A stretch of DNA of 64,000 bases from Bosea sp. 685 (GCF_031884435.1 NZ_CP134779.1:5270001-5334000); one strand, 5' to 3'; counted from the first letter of the stretch, positions 32,433 through 41,960 are shown. The notes: generated by a model not told the origin, from the letters alone. Numbers and translations: made by a program.

Positions 32433-34723
32433 TCGGGGTGACCCAGTTCTTCCGCGACCCCGAGGCCTTCAAGGCGCTGCAGACTGCCTTGATGCCGAGA
32501 TTTGCCGGCGACCAGCGCGACGATGACACCGTCCGGATCTGGGTGCCGGGCTGCGCCACGGGGGAGGAAGTCTATTCACTCGCCATTCTCGTCAGGGAGA
32601 TCATTGCGCAGCAACCGAGCGCGGTGAGAGTCCAGATCTTCGGCACCGACATCGACAACGCCGCGATCGCCTTCGCCCGCCAGGCACGCTACCGCAAGGT
32701 CACCGGCTTGACGCTAGAGCGGCTCGCGAAATGGTTTTCCCCCGACGGCGACGCGTATTGCCCGGTGAAGGTGATCCGCGAGATGTGCGTGTTCTCGACC
32801 CACAGCGTCACCAAGGACCCGCCCTTCTCCAAGCTCGATCTGATCTCCTGCCGCAATCTGCTGATCTATATGAATGCGGCCCTGCAGGACCGCGTGCTGA
32901 AAACCTTTCATTACGCGCTCAAGCCGGATGGCATGCTGTTCCTCGGGCCCTCGGAAAGCATGACGCGCCAGAGCAGGCTCTTTGCCGACAGCGACAAGAA
33001 GCATCGCATCTTCCGGCGCGAGGATGCGGCTACCACCTTGCCGGACGTCGCGCTTCGCGTGTCGTCCGCCGCTGCCCGGGAGCTGCCATCCGTCGGGCCG
33101 GCGGCAAGTCCGGGAGAAGACCGGATCGACAAGACCGCGCGCCGGGCGCTCGAGAAATATTCCCCCGCCTATGTCGTCATCGACAAGCACCACGACATCC
33201 TGCGCTTTTCCGGTGGCGAGGCCGGGCACTATCTCGAACCTTCATCGGGCGCGGCGAGCCTCAACCTCTTCGGCATCCTGCGAAAGGCCTTGCGGCCGGT
33301 CGTGCGAAGCACGCTGCAGCAGGCGCTCGCCAAGAAAGCCGCGGCGGTGCATGAGGCCGTGCCGGTCCGGATCGATGGGCAGATCCGGGCCGTTACCGTC
33401 ATCGTCGAGCCGCTCAGTGAGGGGGGATTATGCGTCGTCGCCTTTCGCGACGACGGCATACGCGCGCTCAGCCGCAGCAGGAAGGCGACCATTGCGAGCG
33501 AAACCGCCGCCACGGCCGCCATGGAGCACGAACTGCTGACGGTGAGGATGCAGTTGCAGGCGACGGTCGACGAGCTGGAAACGATCAACGAGGAAAGACG
33601 GGCCGCGGCGGAAGAGTATCAATCGGCCAATGAGGAGCTGCAATCGTCGAACGAGGAGCTGGAAACCTCGAAGGAGGAGATGCAGTCGATCAATGAGGAG
33701 CTTCAGACCGTCAATGCCGAGGTGGTCAGCAAGAACGAGGCGCTGACGCACCTGAACAGCGACCTGAAGAACCTGCTCGACAGCACCGAGATCGCCACCA
33801 GCTTCCTGGACAGCAATCTGCGCATCAAAAGCTTCACGCCGAAGATGACCGATATCTTTCATCTGCGCGACACCGATCGCGGGCGCCCGATCACCGACAT
33901 CACCTCCATGCTCGGCTATGACGAGATCGAGGACGATGCGCGCCAGGTCTTGCGCGAGCTCTCGGTCGTCGAACGCGAGGTGCAGATCAAGCATCATGGC
34001 ATGAGCTTCCTGATGCGGATGCGGCCCTACCGCACCATGGACAATGTCGTCGATGGCGTCGTGATCACCTTCATCGACATCAATGAGCGCAAGAAGGCGG
34101 AGGAGACGCAGGATCTCCTGGTCCGCGAACTGAACCATCGGATTAAGAACCTGTTCGCGGTCACCAACGGCGTGGTTTCGCTCAGCGCACGCTCGGCCGG
34201 CACGCCGCAGGACATGGCCAGGGCGATCCGGGGCAGGCTCGAGGCCCTTGCGCGCGCGCATGAACTGATCATCCCGGCACTGGGCGGGGGCGGCGAAGCG
34301 ATCAAAGGGGGCACGACACTCGATGCGCTGGCGAGCGCGATCGCTTCGCCCTATCGCGAGCAGGATGGTGATCGGGAGCGCGTCACGGTCGATGGCCCAA
34401 GCGTGCCGCTAGGTGGGCAGGCGGTCACCAGCCTTGCGCTGGTTCTGCATGAGCTGGCGACGAACGCCACCAAATACGGCGCGTTATCGTCCTCGGACGG
34501 TCATATCGCCATCTCTTGGTCTGTTGGGAAGGGCGCTCTGTCGCTGATCTGGGAGGAGCGTGGCGGGCCGGCGGTCGCTGGTCCGCCGATTGGGCAGGGG
34601 TTTGGAAGCCTGCTCGCACGCCGCAGCATCGAGGGCCAACTCGGAGGTGTGCTCACCTATGACTGGAAGGCGGAAGGGCTGATCGTGCGCCTATCGGCAC
34701 CAATGGAACGATTGCTTCAGTAA
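32264..34723 (+). CDS. CheR methyltransferase-PAS-HWE histidine kinase part of the same fusion
   Basis: The frame encodes a CheR-type SAM methyltransferase (residues ~1-260; WVPGCATGEEVYSLA binds SAM), a long coiled coil (~425-510; repeated SANEELQSSNEELETSKEE heptads), a PAS domain (~510-620) and an HWE-type kinase (~625-819) with H-box VRELNHRIKNLFAVTN, N-box LHELATNATKYGAL and WEERGG. The open frame begins at a TTG (32264), which has no good ribosome site; true coding continuity extends back to about 32194 in this frame. Such hybrids probably link chemotaxis-like methylation with general stress or light signalling. The response regulator 48 bp downstream is the likely partner. Confidence 0.88.
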   Translation: MLRAQIGHDFVHYKEKTLVRRVQRRMQVLQIDEVPAYIARLHDDPAQIDLLFRELLIGVTQFFRDPEAFKALQTALMPRFAGDQRDDDTVRIWVPGCATGEEVYSLAILVREIIAQQPSAVRVQIFGTDIDNAAIAFARQARYRKVTGLTLERLAKWFSPDGDAYCPVKVIREMCVFSTHSVTKDPPFSKLDLISCRNLLIYMNAALQDRVLKTFHYALKPDGMLFLGPSESMTRQSRLFADSDKKHRIFRREDAATTLPDVALRVSSAAARELPSVGPAASPGEDRIDKTARRALEKYSPAYVVIDKHHDILRFSGGEAGHYLEPSSGAASLNLFGILRKALRPVVRSTLQQALAKKAAAVHEAVPVRIDGQIRAVTVIVEPLSEGGLCVVAFRDDGIRALSRSRKATIASETAATAAMEHELLTVRMQLQATVDELETINEERRAAAEEYQSANEELQSSNEELETSKEEMQSINEELQTVNAEVVSKNEALTHLNSDLKNLLDSTEIATSFLDSNLRIKSFTPKMTDIFHLRDTDRGRPITDITSMLGYDEIEDDARQVLRELSVVEREVQIKHHGMSFLMRMRPYRTMDNVVDGVVITFIDINERKKAEETQDLLVRELNHRIKNLFAVTNGVVSLSARSAGTPQDMARAIRGRLEALARAHELIIPALGGGGEAIKGGTTLDALASAIASPYREQDGDRERVTVDGPSVPLGGQAVTSLALVLHELATNATKYGALSSSDGHIAISWSVGKGALSLIWEERGGPAVAGPPIGQGFGSLLARRSIEGQLGGVLTYDWKAEGLIVRLSAPMERLLQ

Positions 34724-34770
34724 AATCGTTTTAATCTACCAGTGCTCGCGATTGGAGCAGGAGTCCTGCC

Positions 34771-35145
34771 TTGCTCCACGCCACCCCCCTGTTGCCGGCG
34801 ATCCTGATTGTCGATGACGAGCCGTTCATCGCCCTCGACCTTGCCTTGGCGGTCGAGGATGCGGGCTGTCTTGTCGTCGGGCCGGCAGGAAGCGTGCGCG
34901 AAGCTCTTAGCCTGCTCGCATCGAGCCGTGTGACCGCCGCTATCCTCGACGTGAATTTGAGCGACGGCGACGTGACGCCGGTCGTCGAAATCCTGGTCGC
35001 GCGCGGCGTTCCGCTGATCTTCCAGACCGGCGTCGGACTGCCGCCTTCACTGAAGGCGCGCTATCCCGACCTTCTCGTCTACGCCAAACCCGTCATGTCC
35101 GAGCGGCTCGTGGACATGCTGATCGGGCTGATCCCGCAGGTTTGA
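34771..35145 (+). CDS. Single-domain response regulator
   Basis: A 124-residue receiver domain with acidic pocket Asp15-Asp16, phosphoacceptor Asp60 (ILDVNL), Thr86 (IFQTG) and Lys106 (YAKPV). There is no output domain. The start is TTG at 34771 with GGAGCAGGAG upstream. Its position directly after an HWE kinase suggests it is the phosphoryl acceptor; in Rhizobiales, stand-alone receivers of this type often sit with HWE kinases in stress signalling, but this link is inferred. Confidence 0.92.
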   Translation: MLHATPLLPAILIVDDEPFIALDLALAVEDAGCLVVGPAGSVREALSLLASSRVTAAILDVNLSDGDVTPVVEILVARGVPLIFQTGVGLPPSLKARYPDLLVYAKPVMSERLVDMLIGLIPQV

Positions 35146-35916
35146 CCCCTACCGCCGGATCGGGGCGTGACAGCCCGTTTGGACATCGTAGCTCCGGGAT
35201 CCATCGTAGAGCGTCATTCTCGGGCTTGCCCCGAGAATCTCATGACCAGAGGGCACTGGTTTACGAGATGGTCGGGTCAAGCCCGACCATGACGCGCTTC
35301 GGATCGCGGGTCTGCGCGGAGTTTATCCTTAGAGCCTGGCCCGAAATGAATCCAAAGATTTCAATGGCTCTGCCTCGATCACCATGCGCCGTCATCCTGG
35401 GCGAAGCGAAGCTTCGACCCGGGATCCATCGTAGGGAACCGCGCTCTACGATGGATCCCGGATCTGCGCCGCTGACGCCGCTTGTCCAGGATGACGGCGC
35501 GGGTGACAGCGAGCGATCGCAAGCCCCTGATATGGCTCGGTTCATTTCAGGCCGGGCTCTTAGGCCGATCGAAGATCGGACCCGAGCGCTACGCCCGGGA
35601 TCACGGCGTGGTTCTGAGGATGAGCGGCATGCTCCAGGAGGCTCCGGAACCATCTGAACCATCCTTCGAGACACCGCTTCGCGGCTCCTCAGGATGAGGG
35701 CTGGGGTTTCCAAACCGGCTCTGAGGCGGATAGCAAAATCCTGATCTGAGCCTGATATCCCTGGCTTTTATCCAAATATTTTTCAGAATTCCCCTGATCG
35801 ATCGACGATATCGCAAAATAAACAGGCGGAACTTTTCTGTAATCTGCGTGTTTTAAAGCCACCTGACCAATCCGCGGGATATCCATCCCAACTGGTTCAT
35901 GCGAAGGATTACTTCC
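35146..35916. repeat. 771-bp intergenic mosaic of dispersed repeats
   Basis: No gene is seen. From left to right the segment contains the CATTCTCGGGC / CCCGAGAATCTCATGAC block shared with 18690-18830, a CGTCATCCTGGGCGAAGCGA block with two GGGATCCATCGTAG copies in inverted orientation, a GGCCGATCGAAGATCGGACC dyad, and CATCCTTCGAGAC with GGCTCCTCAGGATGAGGGCT shared with 27984-28145. The last ~150 bp are AT-richer and probably hold the promoter of the glycine-zipper gene. Confidence 0.7.
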
Positions 35917-36330
35917 ATGCTGAAGACATTTGCCCTTATTTCCGCCATAGCTATCGTTCCTGCGATGGCCTTTGCCCAGAATGCTCCGGCAGCTGGCGGC
36001 GCGGTTGGCGGCGCGGCAACCGGAGCGGTTGGCGGCGCGATCGTCGGCGGCCCGGTTGGTGCCGTCGTCGGCGGTGTTGGCGGAGCGGTGGTCGGTGCGA
36101 TCATCGGTGATCAGACGCCGCGGTTCCAGACCTATGTCGTGGAGCAGCGCCGCCCGTCCTACACCTATGCCGAGCCGGTCGTCGTCGGCGCGACACTGCC
36201 GAATGAAGGCGTCACCTATTACGAGGTGCCGCGCGAATATGGCGAAACCAATTATCGCTACACGGTGGTCAACAACCGCACCGTTCTGGTCGATCCCAGG
36301 ACCCACCGCGTCGTGCAGGTCATCCAGTAA
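35917..36330 (+). CDS. Exported glycine-zipper protein with DUF1236-like C-terminus
   Basis: The 137-residue protein starts with a Sec signal peptide (MLKTFALISAIAIVPAMAFA, cleavage after AFA). Residues ~27-68 are a glycine zipper (GGAVGGAATGAVGGAIVGG, then GAVVGGVGGAVVGAIIG) expected to insert in the outer membrane. The C-terminal half contains PVVVGATLPNEGVTYYEVPR and VNNRTVLVDPRTHRVVQVI, a DUF1236 pattern common in Rhizobiales envelope proteins. The ATG at 35917 has AAGGA seven bases upstream; an ATG at 35899 is less likely. Its role may be in envelope stress or surface structure. Confidence 0.88.
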   Translation: MLKTFALISAIAIVPAMAFAQNAPAAGGAVGGAATGAVGGAIVGGPVGAVVGGVGGAVVGAIIGDQTPRFQTYVVEQRRPSYTYAEPVVVGATLPNEGVTYYEVPREYGETNYRYTVVNNRTVLVDPRTHRVVQVIQ

Positions 36331-36640
36331 GCCGGAAGCCTGACCCAGAAGTAGCCGCGCCTTCACGCGCAGCCGCTCCTCTATATCGGGTCACAGGCCT
36401 GCTCCAGCGATGGGGTGGGCCTTGGCCCGTTCGATGCGCGCTAGAGCATTGTTTTAACACGTTTTCTTCACGCGAACCGATATCCGTTTCGTTCGAAAAC
36501 GCTCTAATTCGCGCAACGATGCCGCTCGTGACGGGCTTTGCCCCTCGACATCTGCGCCATTGAAGGCCGTCGCCGACCATTGCCGCATCGCTCGACAGCC
36601 CTGTCGAGCGATCGCCGGCAATGTGAACGAGGAGACCGAG
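36331..36640. other. Intergenic region upstream of manA
   Basis: These 310 bp hold a palindromic repeat copy (36442-36506) and a perfect dyad GCTCGACAG-CC-CTGTCGAGC near 36591-36610, flanked by ATTGCCG and CGGCAAT. The dyad lies 30 bp before the manA start and could be an operator or leader hairpin. Confidence 0.5.
36442..36506. repeat. Palindromic repeat copy, main module only
   Basis: TAGAGCATTGTTTTAACACG, TTTTCTTCACGCGAACCG and GTTCGAAAACGCTCTA are present. The element has TAGAGC and GCTCTA ends like the other copies. Confidence 0.85.
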
Positions 36641-37600
36641 ATGGCGCTTGAGCAGACCCGTGTGGAGATCGTGCCCAAGCTCTGGGGATCGACCGATCTT
36701 TTGCCGTGGAGTGAGGCCGGACATGACGGCGTCGCGATCGGCGAGCTCTGGTTTCAGCGGCGCGATCCCAAGACGCCCGAGCCTGCCTTGCTGCTCAAAT
36801 TGCTGTTCACGCAGGAGGCTTTGTCGATCCAGGTCCATCCCGACGATGCGCTCGCGCAGGCGATGGGGCAGGCACATGGCAAGACCGAGGCCTGGTACAT
36901 CCTCTCCGCTACGCCGGAGGCCACGGTCGGCGTTGGGCTGACGTCCGTCCTCACAAGCGAGCAGTTGCGCTCCGCCATCGCGGACGGTTCGATCACCGAG
37001 CACCTGCAATGGCGCAAAGCCGTCAAGGACGACGTCATCTTCGTGCCAGCGGGAACGATCCATGCGATCGGCGCGGGCCTCGTGCTCGCAGAGATTCAGC
37101 AACGCAGCGATACGACGTTCCGCCTGTTCGACCATGGCCGTGCGCGCGAACTTCATATCGAGCGGGGTGTCGCCGCCGCCCATGCCGGGCCCGCAGAGAA
37201 CCAGGCGCCGCCCGAGCGCCTGAGCGACACCAGGACCCTGCTCGTCGCGAGCCCGTATTTCGTCCTCGAACGGCTCGATCTGGCGGCCGGCTCGGCCTGG
37301 GAGCTGGACGCCAGGCACGAGACCTGGCTGGTCGTCATCACTGGCGATGCTCAACTCGGACCATCCCAGGCGGGCGTCGGCGAGGGTTGCTTCATCGAGG
37401 CCCAGACGATGCGCATCAAGGCAGGGCGCGATGGCCTGACCTGTCTCCTGGCCTATGAGGCCGCCAGGCCGAGCCACGATCTTCTGCGCGCGCTTGACGC
37501 GAGCGCGGCGCTTGCACCGGGCAACGCCGCTTTCCAGCCGCCCCTGCCCCTCCCCGCGCTCGCGGGTTCAACGATCCCCGTCACGGAGGCACGACCATGA
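36641..37600 (+). CDS. manA: Class I mannose-6-phosphate isomerase
   Basis: The 319-residue cupin-fold enzyme interconverts fructose-6-phosphate and mannose-6-phosphate. Zinc-site motifs are SIQVHPDD (residues 62-69), GKTEAWYIL (80-88) and PAGTIHAIG. It is of the short class-I type without the long C-terminal lobe. GAGGAG lies seven bases before the ATG at 36641; an in-frame ATG at 36560 lies within the dyad region and is rejected. It overlaps the next glycosyltransferase gene by ATGA, so mannose supply is tied to that enzyme and to the GH130 gene. Confidence 0.93.
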   Translation: MALEQTRVEIVPKLWGSTDLLPWSEAGHDGVAIGELWFQRRDPKTPEPALLLKLLFTQEALSIQVHPDDALAQAMGQAHGKTEAWYILSATPEATVGVGLTSVLTSEQLRSAIADGSITEHLQWRKAVKDDVIFVPAGTIHAIGAGLVLAEIQQRSDTTFRLFDHGRARELHIERGVAAAHAGPAENQAPPERLSDTRTLLVASPYFVLERLDLAAGSAWELDARHETWLVVITGDAQLGPSQAGVGEGCFIEAQTMRIKAGRDGLTCLLAYEAARPSHDLLRALDASAALAPGNAAFQPPLPLPALAGSTIPVTEARP

Positions 37601-39882
37601 GCCCGCTCCACCGCATCGCCTTTATCGGCAATTCGCTCCCGCGCCGCTGCGGCATCGCGACCTTCACCACCGATCTGGAGCAGGCGATCGCGTCGTCGGG
37701 TGCGGGTGTGGACACGTCGATCATAGCCATGAACGACCATGGCCATGGCTACGACTACCCGCCTTCCGTCCATTGCCAGGTTCGCGACGAGCAACTGGAG
37801 GATTACGCACGCGCTGCCGATTTCGTGAATGATGGCAGGTTCGACGTCGTCTCGCTCCAGCACGAGTTCGGGATCTTCGGCGGTGAAGCCGGGGGCCACA
37901 TCATGGCGCTGTTGTCGCGCTTGACGGTGCCGGTCGTCACCAGCCTGCATACCGTCCTGTCCGCGCCGACTGCCGTGCAGCGCGACGTCATGGAGCGGAT
38001 CATCGACGCCTCGGCGCGGGTCGTGGTCATGGCCGAGAAGGCGCGCGACTTGCTGCGGACAGTCTACCGGCTCCCCGCCGACAAGATCGAGGTCATCCCA
38101 CACGGCATTCCCGCCTTCGCCTTTCTCGAGCCTGACGAAGCCAAGGCCAGGCTCGGCTTCAGCGGCCGCTCCGTCATCCTGACCTTCGGGCTATTGTCGC
38201 CCAACAAGGGCATCGAGGTGATGATCGACGCGATGCCTTCGATCCTGCGCCGTCGTCCCGACGCGGTCTATGTGGTTCTGGGCGCGACGCATCCCAATCT
38301 GGTCCGCGAGCAAGGCGAGGCCTATCGCGCCAGCCTGATGAATCGCGTGCGCGAACTCGGCGTCGAGGATCACGTGGTCTTCCTCGACCAGTTCGTCGAC
38401 CAGGCAACGCTGCTCGGCTTCATCTCGATGTGCGACGTCTATGTCACGCCCTATCTCAACGAGGCGCAGATGACATCCGGGACGCTGGCCTACAGCTTCG
38501 GCCTGGGCAAAGCGGTCGTATCGACGCCGTACTGGCACGCGCAGGAACTGCTCGCGGATGGTCGCGGCGTCCTGGTGCCATTCGGCGATGCGGTTGCCAT
38601 CGGCGACGAGATCGCAGGCCTTCTGACCGATGACAGCCGACGGCAGGCGATGCGGCTGCGCGCCTATGCGAGCAGCCGCTCGATGACATGGGAGCGCACC
38701 GCCAAGCGCTATCTCACGGCGTTCGAGACGGCGCGCCGGGGTCGCCTCCTGACTGTGGTCGCGGGTGCAGCCCAGGCGAAGCCCTTGCCGCAGATCGCCG
38801 CGCCTCCCGAGATGCGGACGGGCCATTTCCTGAGCATGTGCGACGATACCGGCCTGTTCCAGCACGCCGTCCATTCCGTGCCCGATCGTGCGCATGGCTA
38901 CTGCGTCGACGACAATGCCCGGGCGCTGCTCCTCGCCTGCATGCTGAACAGCACCGGAGAGCCACGCCTGTCGGAAGCCCTGACGGCGCGTTTCGCCTCG
39001 TTCGTCCAGCATGCCTGGAACCCCGATACGCGGCGATTCCGCAATTTCATGAGCTTCGACCGGCGCTGGCTCGAGGATACCGGTTCGGAAGACAGCCACG
39101 GACGGACACTCTGGGCGCTTGGCGAATGCGCGCGTAGCGATATCAGCCCATCGCGCCGGCAATGGGCCGCTGCCCTGTTCGCGGAAGCCTTGCCCGTGGT
39201 CGAGGAATTCACCTCGCCCCGTGCCTGGGGCTTCGCCCTGCTCGGCCTGGACGCCTATTGCGCGATTGCCGGTGCGCCGGCGACGGCGATCTGGCTGCGC
39301 ACGCTGCTGGCCGACCGGCTGCTCGGCCTGATGTCGGCGGTCGAGACGCCGGACTGGGTCTGGTTCGAGGACGGGTTGTCCTATGACAATGCGCGCCTGC
39401 CCCAGGCGCTGATCGCGACCGGCGTTTCGATGAAGGTTCCGGCCTATGTCGAGGCCGGCTTGCGCTCGCTGCGCTGGCTTACAGGCCTGCAGACCACGCC
39501 AGCGGGCTTGTTCAGGCCGGTCGGCTCGGACAGTTTCGGCGACAAGCGCTGCGCGCCCAAAGCCTTCGACCAGCAGCCGCTGGAAGCGACCGCGACGATC
39601 TCCGCCTCCCTTGCCGCCTGGCGCGCGGACGGCGATCCGCAATGGCGGGCTGAGGCCGCGCGGGCCTTCGCCTGGTTCCTGGGACATAATGATCTCTCAT
39701 CGCCCTTGGTCGATCTGGACACGGGCGCCTGTCGCGACGGCTTGCATCGCGACCGACCGAATGAGAACCGCGGCGGCGAATCCGTGGTATCCTACCTCAT
39801 CAGCCTCGCCGAGATTCGCCAGCTAGCCCGCATCAGCGGGGATCGCCCGAAACTGGCGCCGCTTCGGGCCTTGCACGCCTGA
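37597..39882 (+). CDS. Glycosyltransferase family 4 fused to a helical C-terminal domain
   Basis: A 761-residue protein. The first ~385 residues are a GT-B fold GT4 enzyme: FIGNSLPRRCGIATFT near the start, EVIPHGIPAF, TFGLLSPNKGIEVMIDA and LAYSFGLGKAVVSTPYWHA, which place the donor nucleotide-sugar site. Residues ~410-761 are mostly helical with repeated Trp-rich pairs (YCVDDNARALLLACML, WALGECARSDIS, WFEDGLSYDNARLPQALI), like an alpha/alpha-toroid domain. Translation is coupled to manA. With manA and GH130 it suggests synthesis and turnover of a mannose-containing saccharide, perhaps a surface or compatible-solute glycan. Donor and acceptor are not known. Confidence 0.88.
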   Translation: MSPLHRIAFIGNSLPRRCGIATFTTDLEQAIASSGAGVDTSIIAMNDHGHGYDYPPSVHCQVRDEQLEDYARAADFVNDGRFDVVSLQHEFGIFGGEAGGHIMALLSRLTVPVVTSLHTVLSAPTAVQRDVMERIIDASARVVVMAEKARDLLRTVYRLPADKIEVIPHGIPAFAFLEPDEAKARLGFSGRSVILTFGLLSPNKGIEVMIDAMPSILRRRPDAVYVVLGATHPNLVREQGEAYRASLMNRVRELGVEDHVVFLDQFVDQATLLGFISMCDVYVTPYLNEAQMTSGTLAYSFGLGKAVVSTPYWHAQELLADGRGVLVPFGDAVAIGDEIAGLLTDDSRRQAMRLRAYASSRSMTWERTAKRYLTAFETARRGRLLTVVAGAAQAKPLPQIAAPPEMRTGHFLSMCDDTGLFQHAVHSVPDRAHGYCVDDNARALLLACMLNSTGEPRLSEALTARFASFVQHAWNPDTRRFRNFMSFDRRWLEDTGSEDSHGRTLWALGECARSDISPSRRQWAAALFAEALPVVEEFTSPRAWGFALLGLDAYCAIAGAPATAIWLRTLLADRLLGLMSAVETPDWVWFEDGLSYDNARLPQALIATGVSMKVPAYVEAGLRSLRWLTGLQTTPAGLFRPVGSDSFGDKRCAPKAFDQQPLEATATISASLAAWRADGDPQWRAEAARAFAWFLGHNDLSSPLVDLDTGACRDGLHRDRPNENRGGESVVSYLISLAEIRQLARISGDRPKLAPLRALHA

Positions 39883-39919
39883 GCCTCCGGCGAGCACGCA
39901 CAAACAGACTGGGGTCGCC

Positions 39920-41242
39920 TTGTCCCAATCAACCTTCCTGAACCGGCAGGCCCTGTATCTGCGCCCCGACCCCGCAAGGGTCGTGGTGCGCCGGTTCGGC
40001 CCACAGGCGGAGCCCAGGGATCTCAACCACACCGACAAGATCCGGGCGAACCATATCGTCGAGCGGGTCCTGTCGCTCGATGCCGCGACGGCGGAGAGCC
40101 TGCTCGCCGAGGTGCTGGAGAATTTCAAGGGCCGGCACCGCAACCTGCTGGAACGCTTCGAGGCCCGCGCCGACGAGATGGAGGAGGCCTTCGCGACACA
40201 TGGCGAATTCAGCCAGGTCCAGCGCCGGCTGGTCGGATCCTACTTCCTGCATGAATATTCCTTCGAGGCGGCGGCGCTGTTCAATCCGAGCATCGTTTCG
40301 CATCCCGACCAGTCCGGAGCGCCTCCGGGCGGACGCCGCTTCATCCTGAGCCTTCGCGCCGTTGGAGAGGGGCATATCTCATCCCTGACATTCCGCTCCG
40401 GCTCGATCGCAGCCGATGGCAGCGTCAGCATCGACCCGACATCGCGTCTGGCTTCGATCGCGACCTTGAGGAACCGGATGGCGCGCCTCGACGGCGAGGA
40501 CGTCGAGGTCATCTTCTCCGCCGATGGCGACATCAGCGAGCGGGTGATCTTCCCCGTGACCGCAGCCCAGTCGAACGGCATCGAGGATGCGCGCTTCGTC
40601 GCCTTCGAGGATGACGGGAAGACCGTGTTCCGCGCGACCTACACGGCCTATAATGGCCGGGGCATCCGCTCCGAATTGATCGAGACCAGCGACTTCCTGT
40701 CGTTCCGGATGTCGCCGCTGCGGGGCTCGGCAGCCGTCAACAAGGGCATGGCGCTGTTCCCGCGCAAGATCAATGGCCGCTACGCCATGATCGCGCGGCA
40801 GGACAGCGAGAACCTCTATCTGATCTATTCCGACGATCTCCTGACCTGGGAGGCCGGCGGCGTCGCGCTGCTGAAGCCGCAATTCCCCTGGGAATTCATC
40901 CAGATCGGCACCTGCGGCTCGCCCATCGAGCTCGACGAAGGCTGGCTGCTCCTGACCCATGGCGTCGGGCCGGTCCGGAAATACGCGATCGGAGCGGTTC
41001 TGCTCGACAAGGCGGACCCGTCGAAAGTGCTGGCGCGCTCGCGCGAGCCCTTCGTCCGCCCCGAACCCTCCGAGCGCGAAGGCTATGTTCCCAACGTCGT
41101 CTATACCTGCGGGGCGATACGCCATAACGACCAGATCATCCTGCCTTATGCCGTCTCCGACACCTTCTGCAATTTCGCGACGATCAAGATCGCTGCACTC
41201 CTGCAAGCCATGGAACGCCGCGATGCGGGAACCGGCGTGTGA
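39920..41242 (+). CDS. Glycoside hydrolase family 130 protein (beta-mannoside phosphorylase/mannosidase)
   Basis: The 440-residue protein is a five-bladed beta-propeller of the GH130 family, which act on beta-mannosides by phosphorolysis or hydrolysis. The conserved NGIEDARFVAFEDDG segment carries the catalytic-acid Asp region, and NKGMALFPRKINGRYAMIAR and GVGPVRKYAIGAVLLD contain phosphate- or substrate-binding basic residues. The N-terminal ~90 residues are a helical extension seen in larger family members. The start is TTG at 39920 with only a weak GGGG upstream. It lies 37 bp after the GT4 gene and completes the manA-GT4-GH130 unit. Confidence 0.9.
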   Translation: MSQSTFLNRQALYLRPDPARVVVRRFGPQAEPRDLNHTDKIRANHIVERVLSLDAATAESLLAEVLENFKGRHRNLLERFEARADEMEEAFATHGEFSQVQRRLVGSYFLHEYSFEAAALFNPSIVSHPDQSGAPPGGRRFILSLRAVGEGHISSLTFRSGSIAADGSVSIDPTSRLASIATLRNRMARLDGEDVEVIFSADGDISERVIFPVTAAQSNGIEDARFVAFEDDGKTVFRATYTAYNGRGIRSELIETSDFLSFRMSPLRGSAAVNKGMALFPRKINGRYAMIARQDSENLYLIYSDDLLTWEAGGVALLKPQFPWEFIQIGTCGSPIELDEGWLLLTHGVGPVRKYAIGAVLLDKADPSKVLARSREPFVRPEPSEREGYVPNVVYTCGAIRHNDQIILPYAVSDTFCNFATIKIAALLQAMERRDAGTGV

Positions 41243-41555
41243 CGGAGACGAGCCGCTGCCGGCAGGCGGCCCGGGAAATTCGCCTCTCCTGTCGAAAAGG
41301 GCATCGATTTGTATTGATTTCGATATGACTTTGCTTGATTTCGGTAGCCAATTTCAGCATCCATTTAAATTATGAGAGCCCTGAAATTTGACTTTCTGAA
41401 ATTATTCACCTAGGTTGGTCTCGCCGATATTTGTCTGGTTGGCTGTTTTTTCTCGCGCTTCGGCGCGTCTCTGGCGAACTCCCTTTCGAAATCGTGCTGA
41501 GCCCGTTGCGCATTCGCGAGACGGTCGACGAATATTATCAAAAGGAGAGTTCGCT
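41243..41555. other. AT-rich leader of the cold-shock gene
   Basis: This 313-bp gap has no gene. TTGACT (41388-41393) and TAGGTT (41411-41416) with 17 bp between them make a plausible promoter, giving a 5' leader of about 130-140 nt before the cspA start. Long structured leaders are a hallmark of cold-shock mRNAs. Confidence 0.5.
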
Positions 41556-41765
41556 ATGGCCACTGGCACAGTGAAATGGTTCAATTCCACCAAAGGCTTC
41601 GGCTTCATTCAGCCCGATGACGGCAGCCAGGACGTGTTCGTCCATATCTCTGCGGTCGAACGCGCTGGCATGCGCGAGATCGTCGAAGGCCAGAAGCTCG
41701 GCTACGAGATGGTCAAGGACAACAAATCCGGCAAGATGTCCGCCGAGCAGCTGCAGGCAGCGTAG
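41556..41765 (+). CDS. cspA: Cold-shock protein, CspA family
   Basis: A 69-residue single cold-shock domain that binds single-stranded RNA and DNA. RNP-1 is KGFGFI and RNP-2 is VFVHIS, with [10 protein letters not shown] at the N-terminus. AAAGGAG lies eight bases before the ATG. It is probably a transcription antiterminator or RNA chaperone in cold or stationary phase. The TAG stop is formed by the first bases of a palindromic repeat (41763). A terminator lies about 170 bp downstream. Confidence 0.95.
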   Translation: MATGTVKWFNSTKGFGFIQPDDGSQDVFVHISAVERAGMREIVEGQKLGYEMVKDNKSGKMSAEQLQAA

Positions 41766-41867
41766 AGCGCTTTCGCGCGAAGCGGACACCGGTTCGCGTG
41801 AAGACGACGCATCAAAACAAAGAGCTAGAGCGGGTTCCGATCCAATTGGATCGTTCAACAGCCCTAG
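41763..41867. repeat. Palindromic repeat copy at the cspA stop codon
   Basis: The copy starts TAGAGCGCTTTCGCG, continues with ACCGGTTCGCGTGAAGACG and CCAATTGGATCGTTCAACAG and ends in CCCTAG. The TAG at its left end is the cspA stop. Confidence 0.85.
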
Positions 41868-41933
41868 CTGATATTCGACCTTTCCGATGACCACGGATGT
41901 ACTGGCATCGCGACGAGGATGAAGAACACGGGG

Positions 41934-41960
41934 AAGGCCAGGTTCACGCCTGGCCTTTTT
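41934..41960 (+). terminator. Rho-independent terminator downstream of cspA
   Basis: AAGGCCAGG (41934-41942) pairs perfectly with CCTGGCCTT (41949-41957) around a 6-base loop, followed by a T-run. It could end the cspA transcript after the repeat. Confidence 0.8.
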
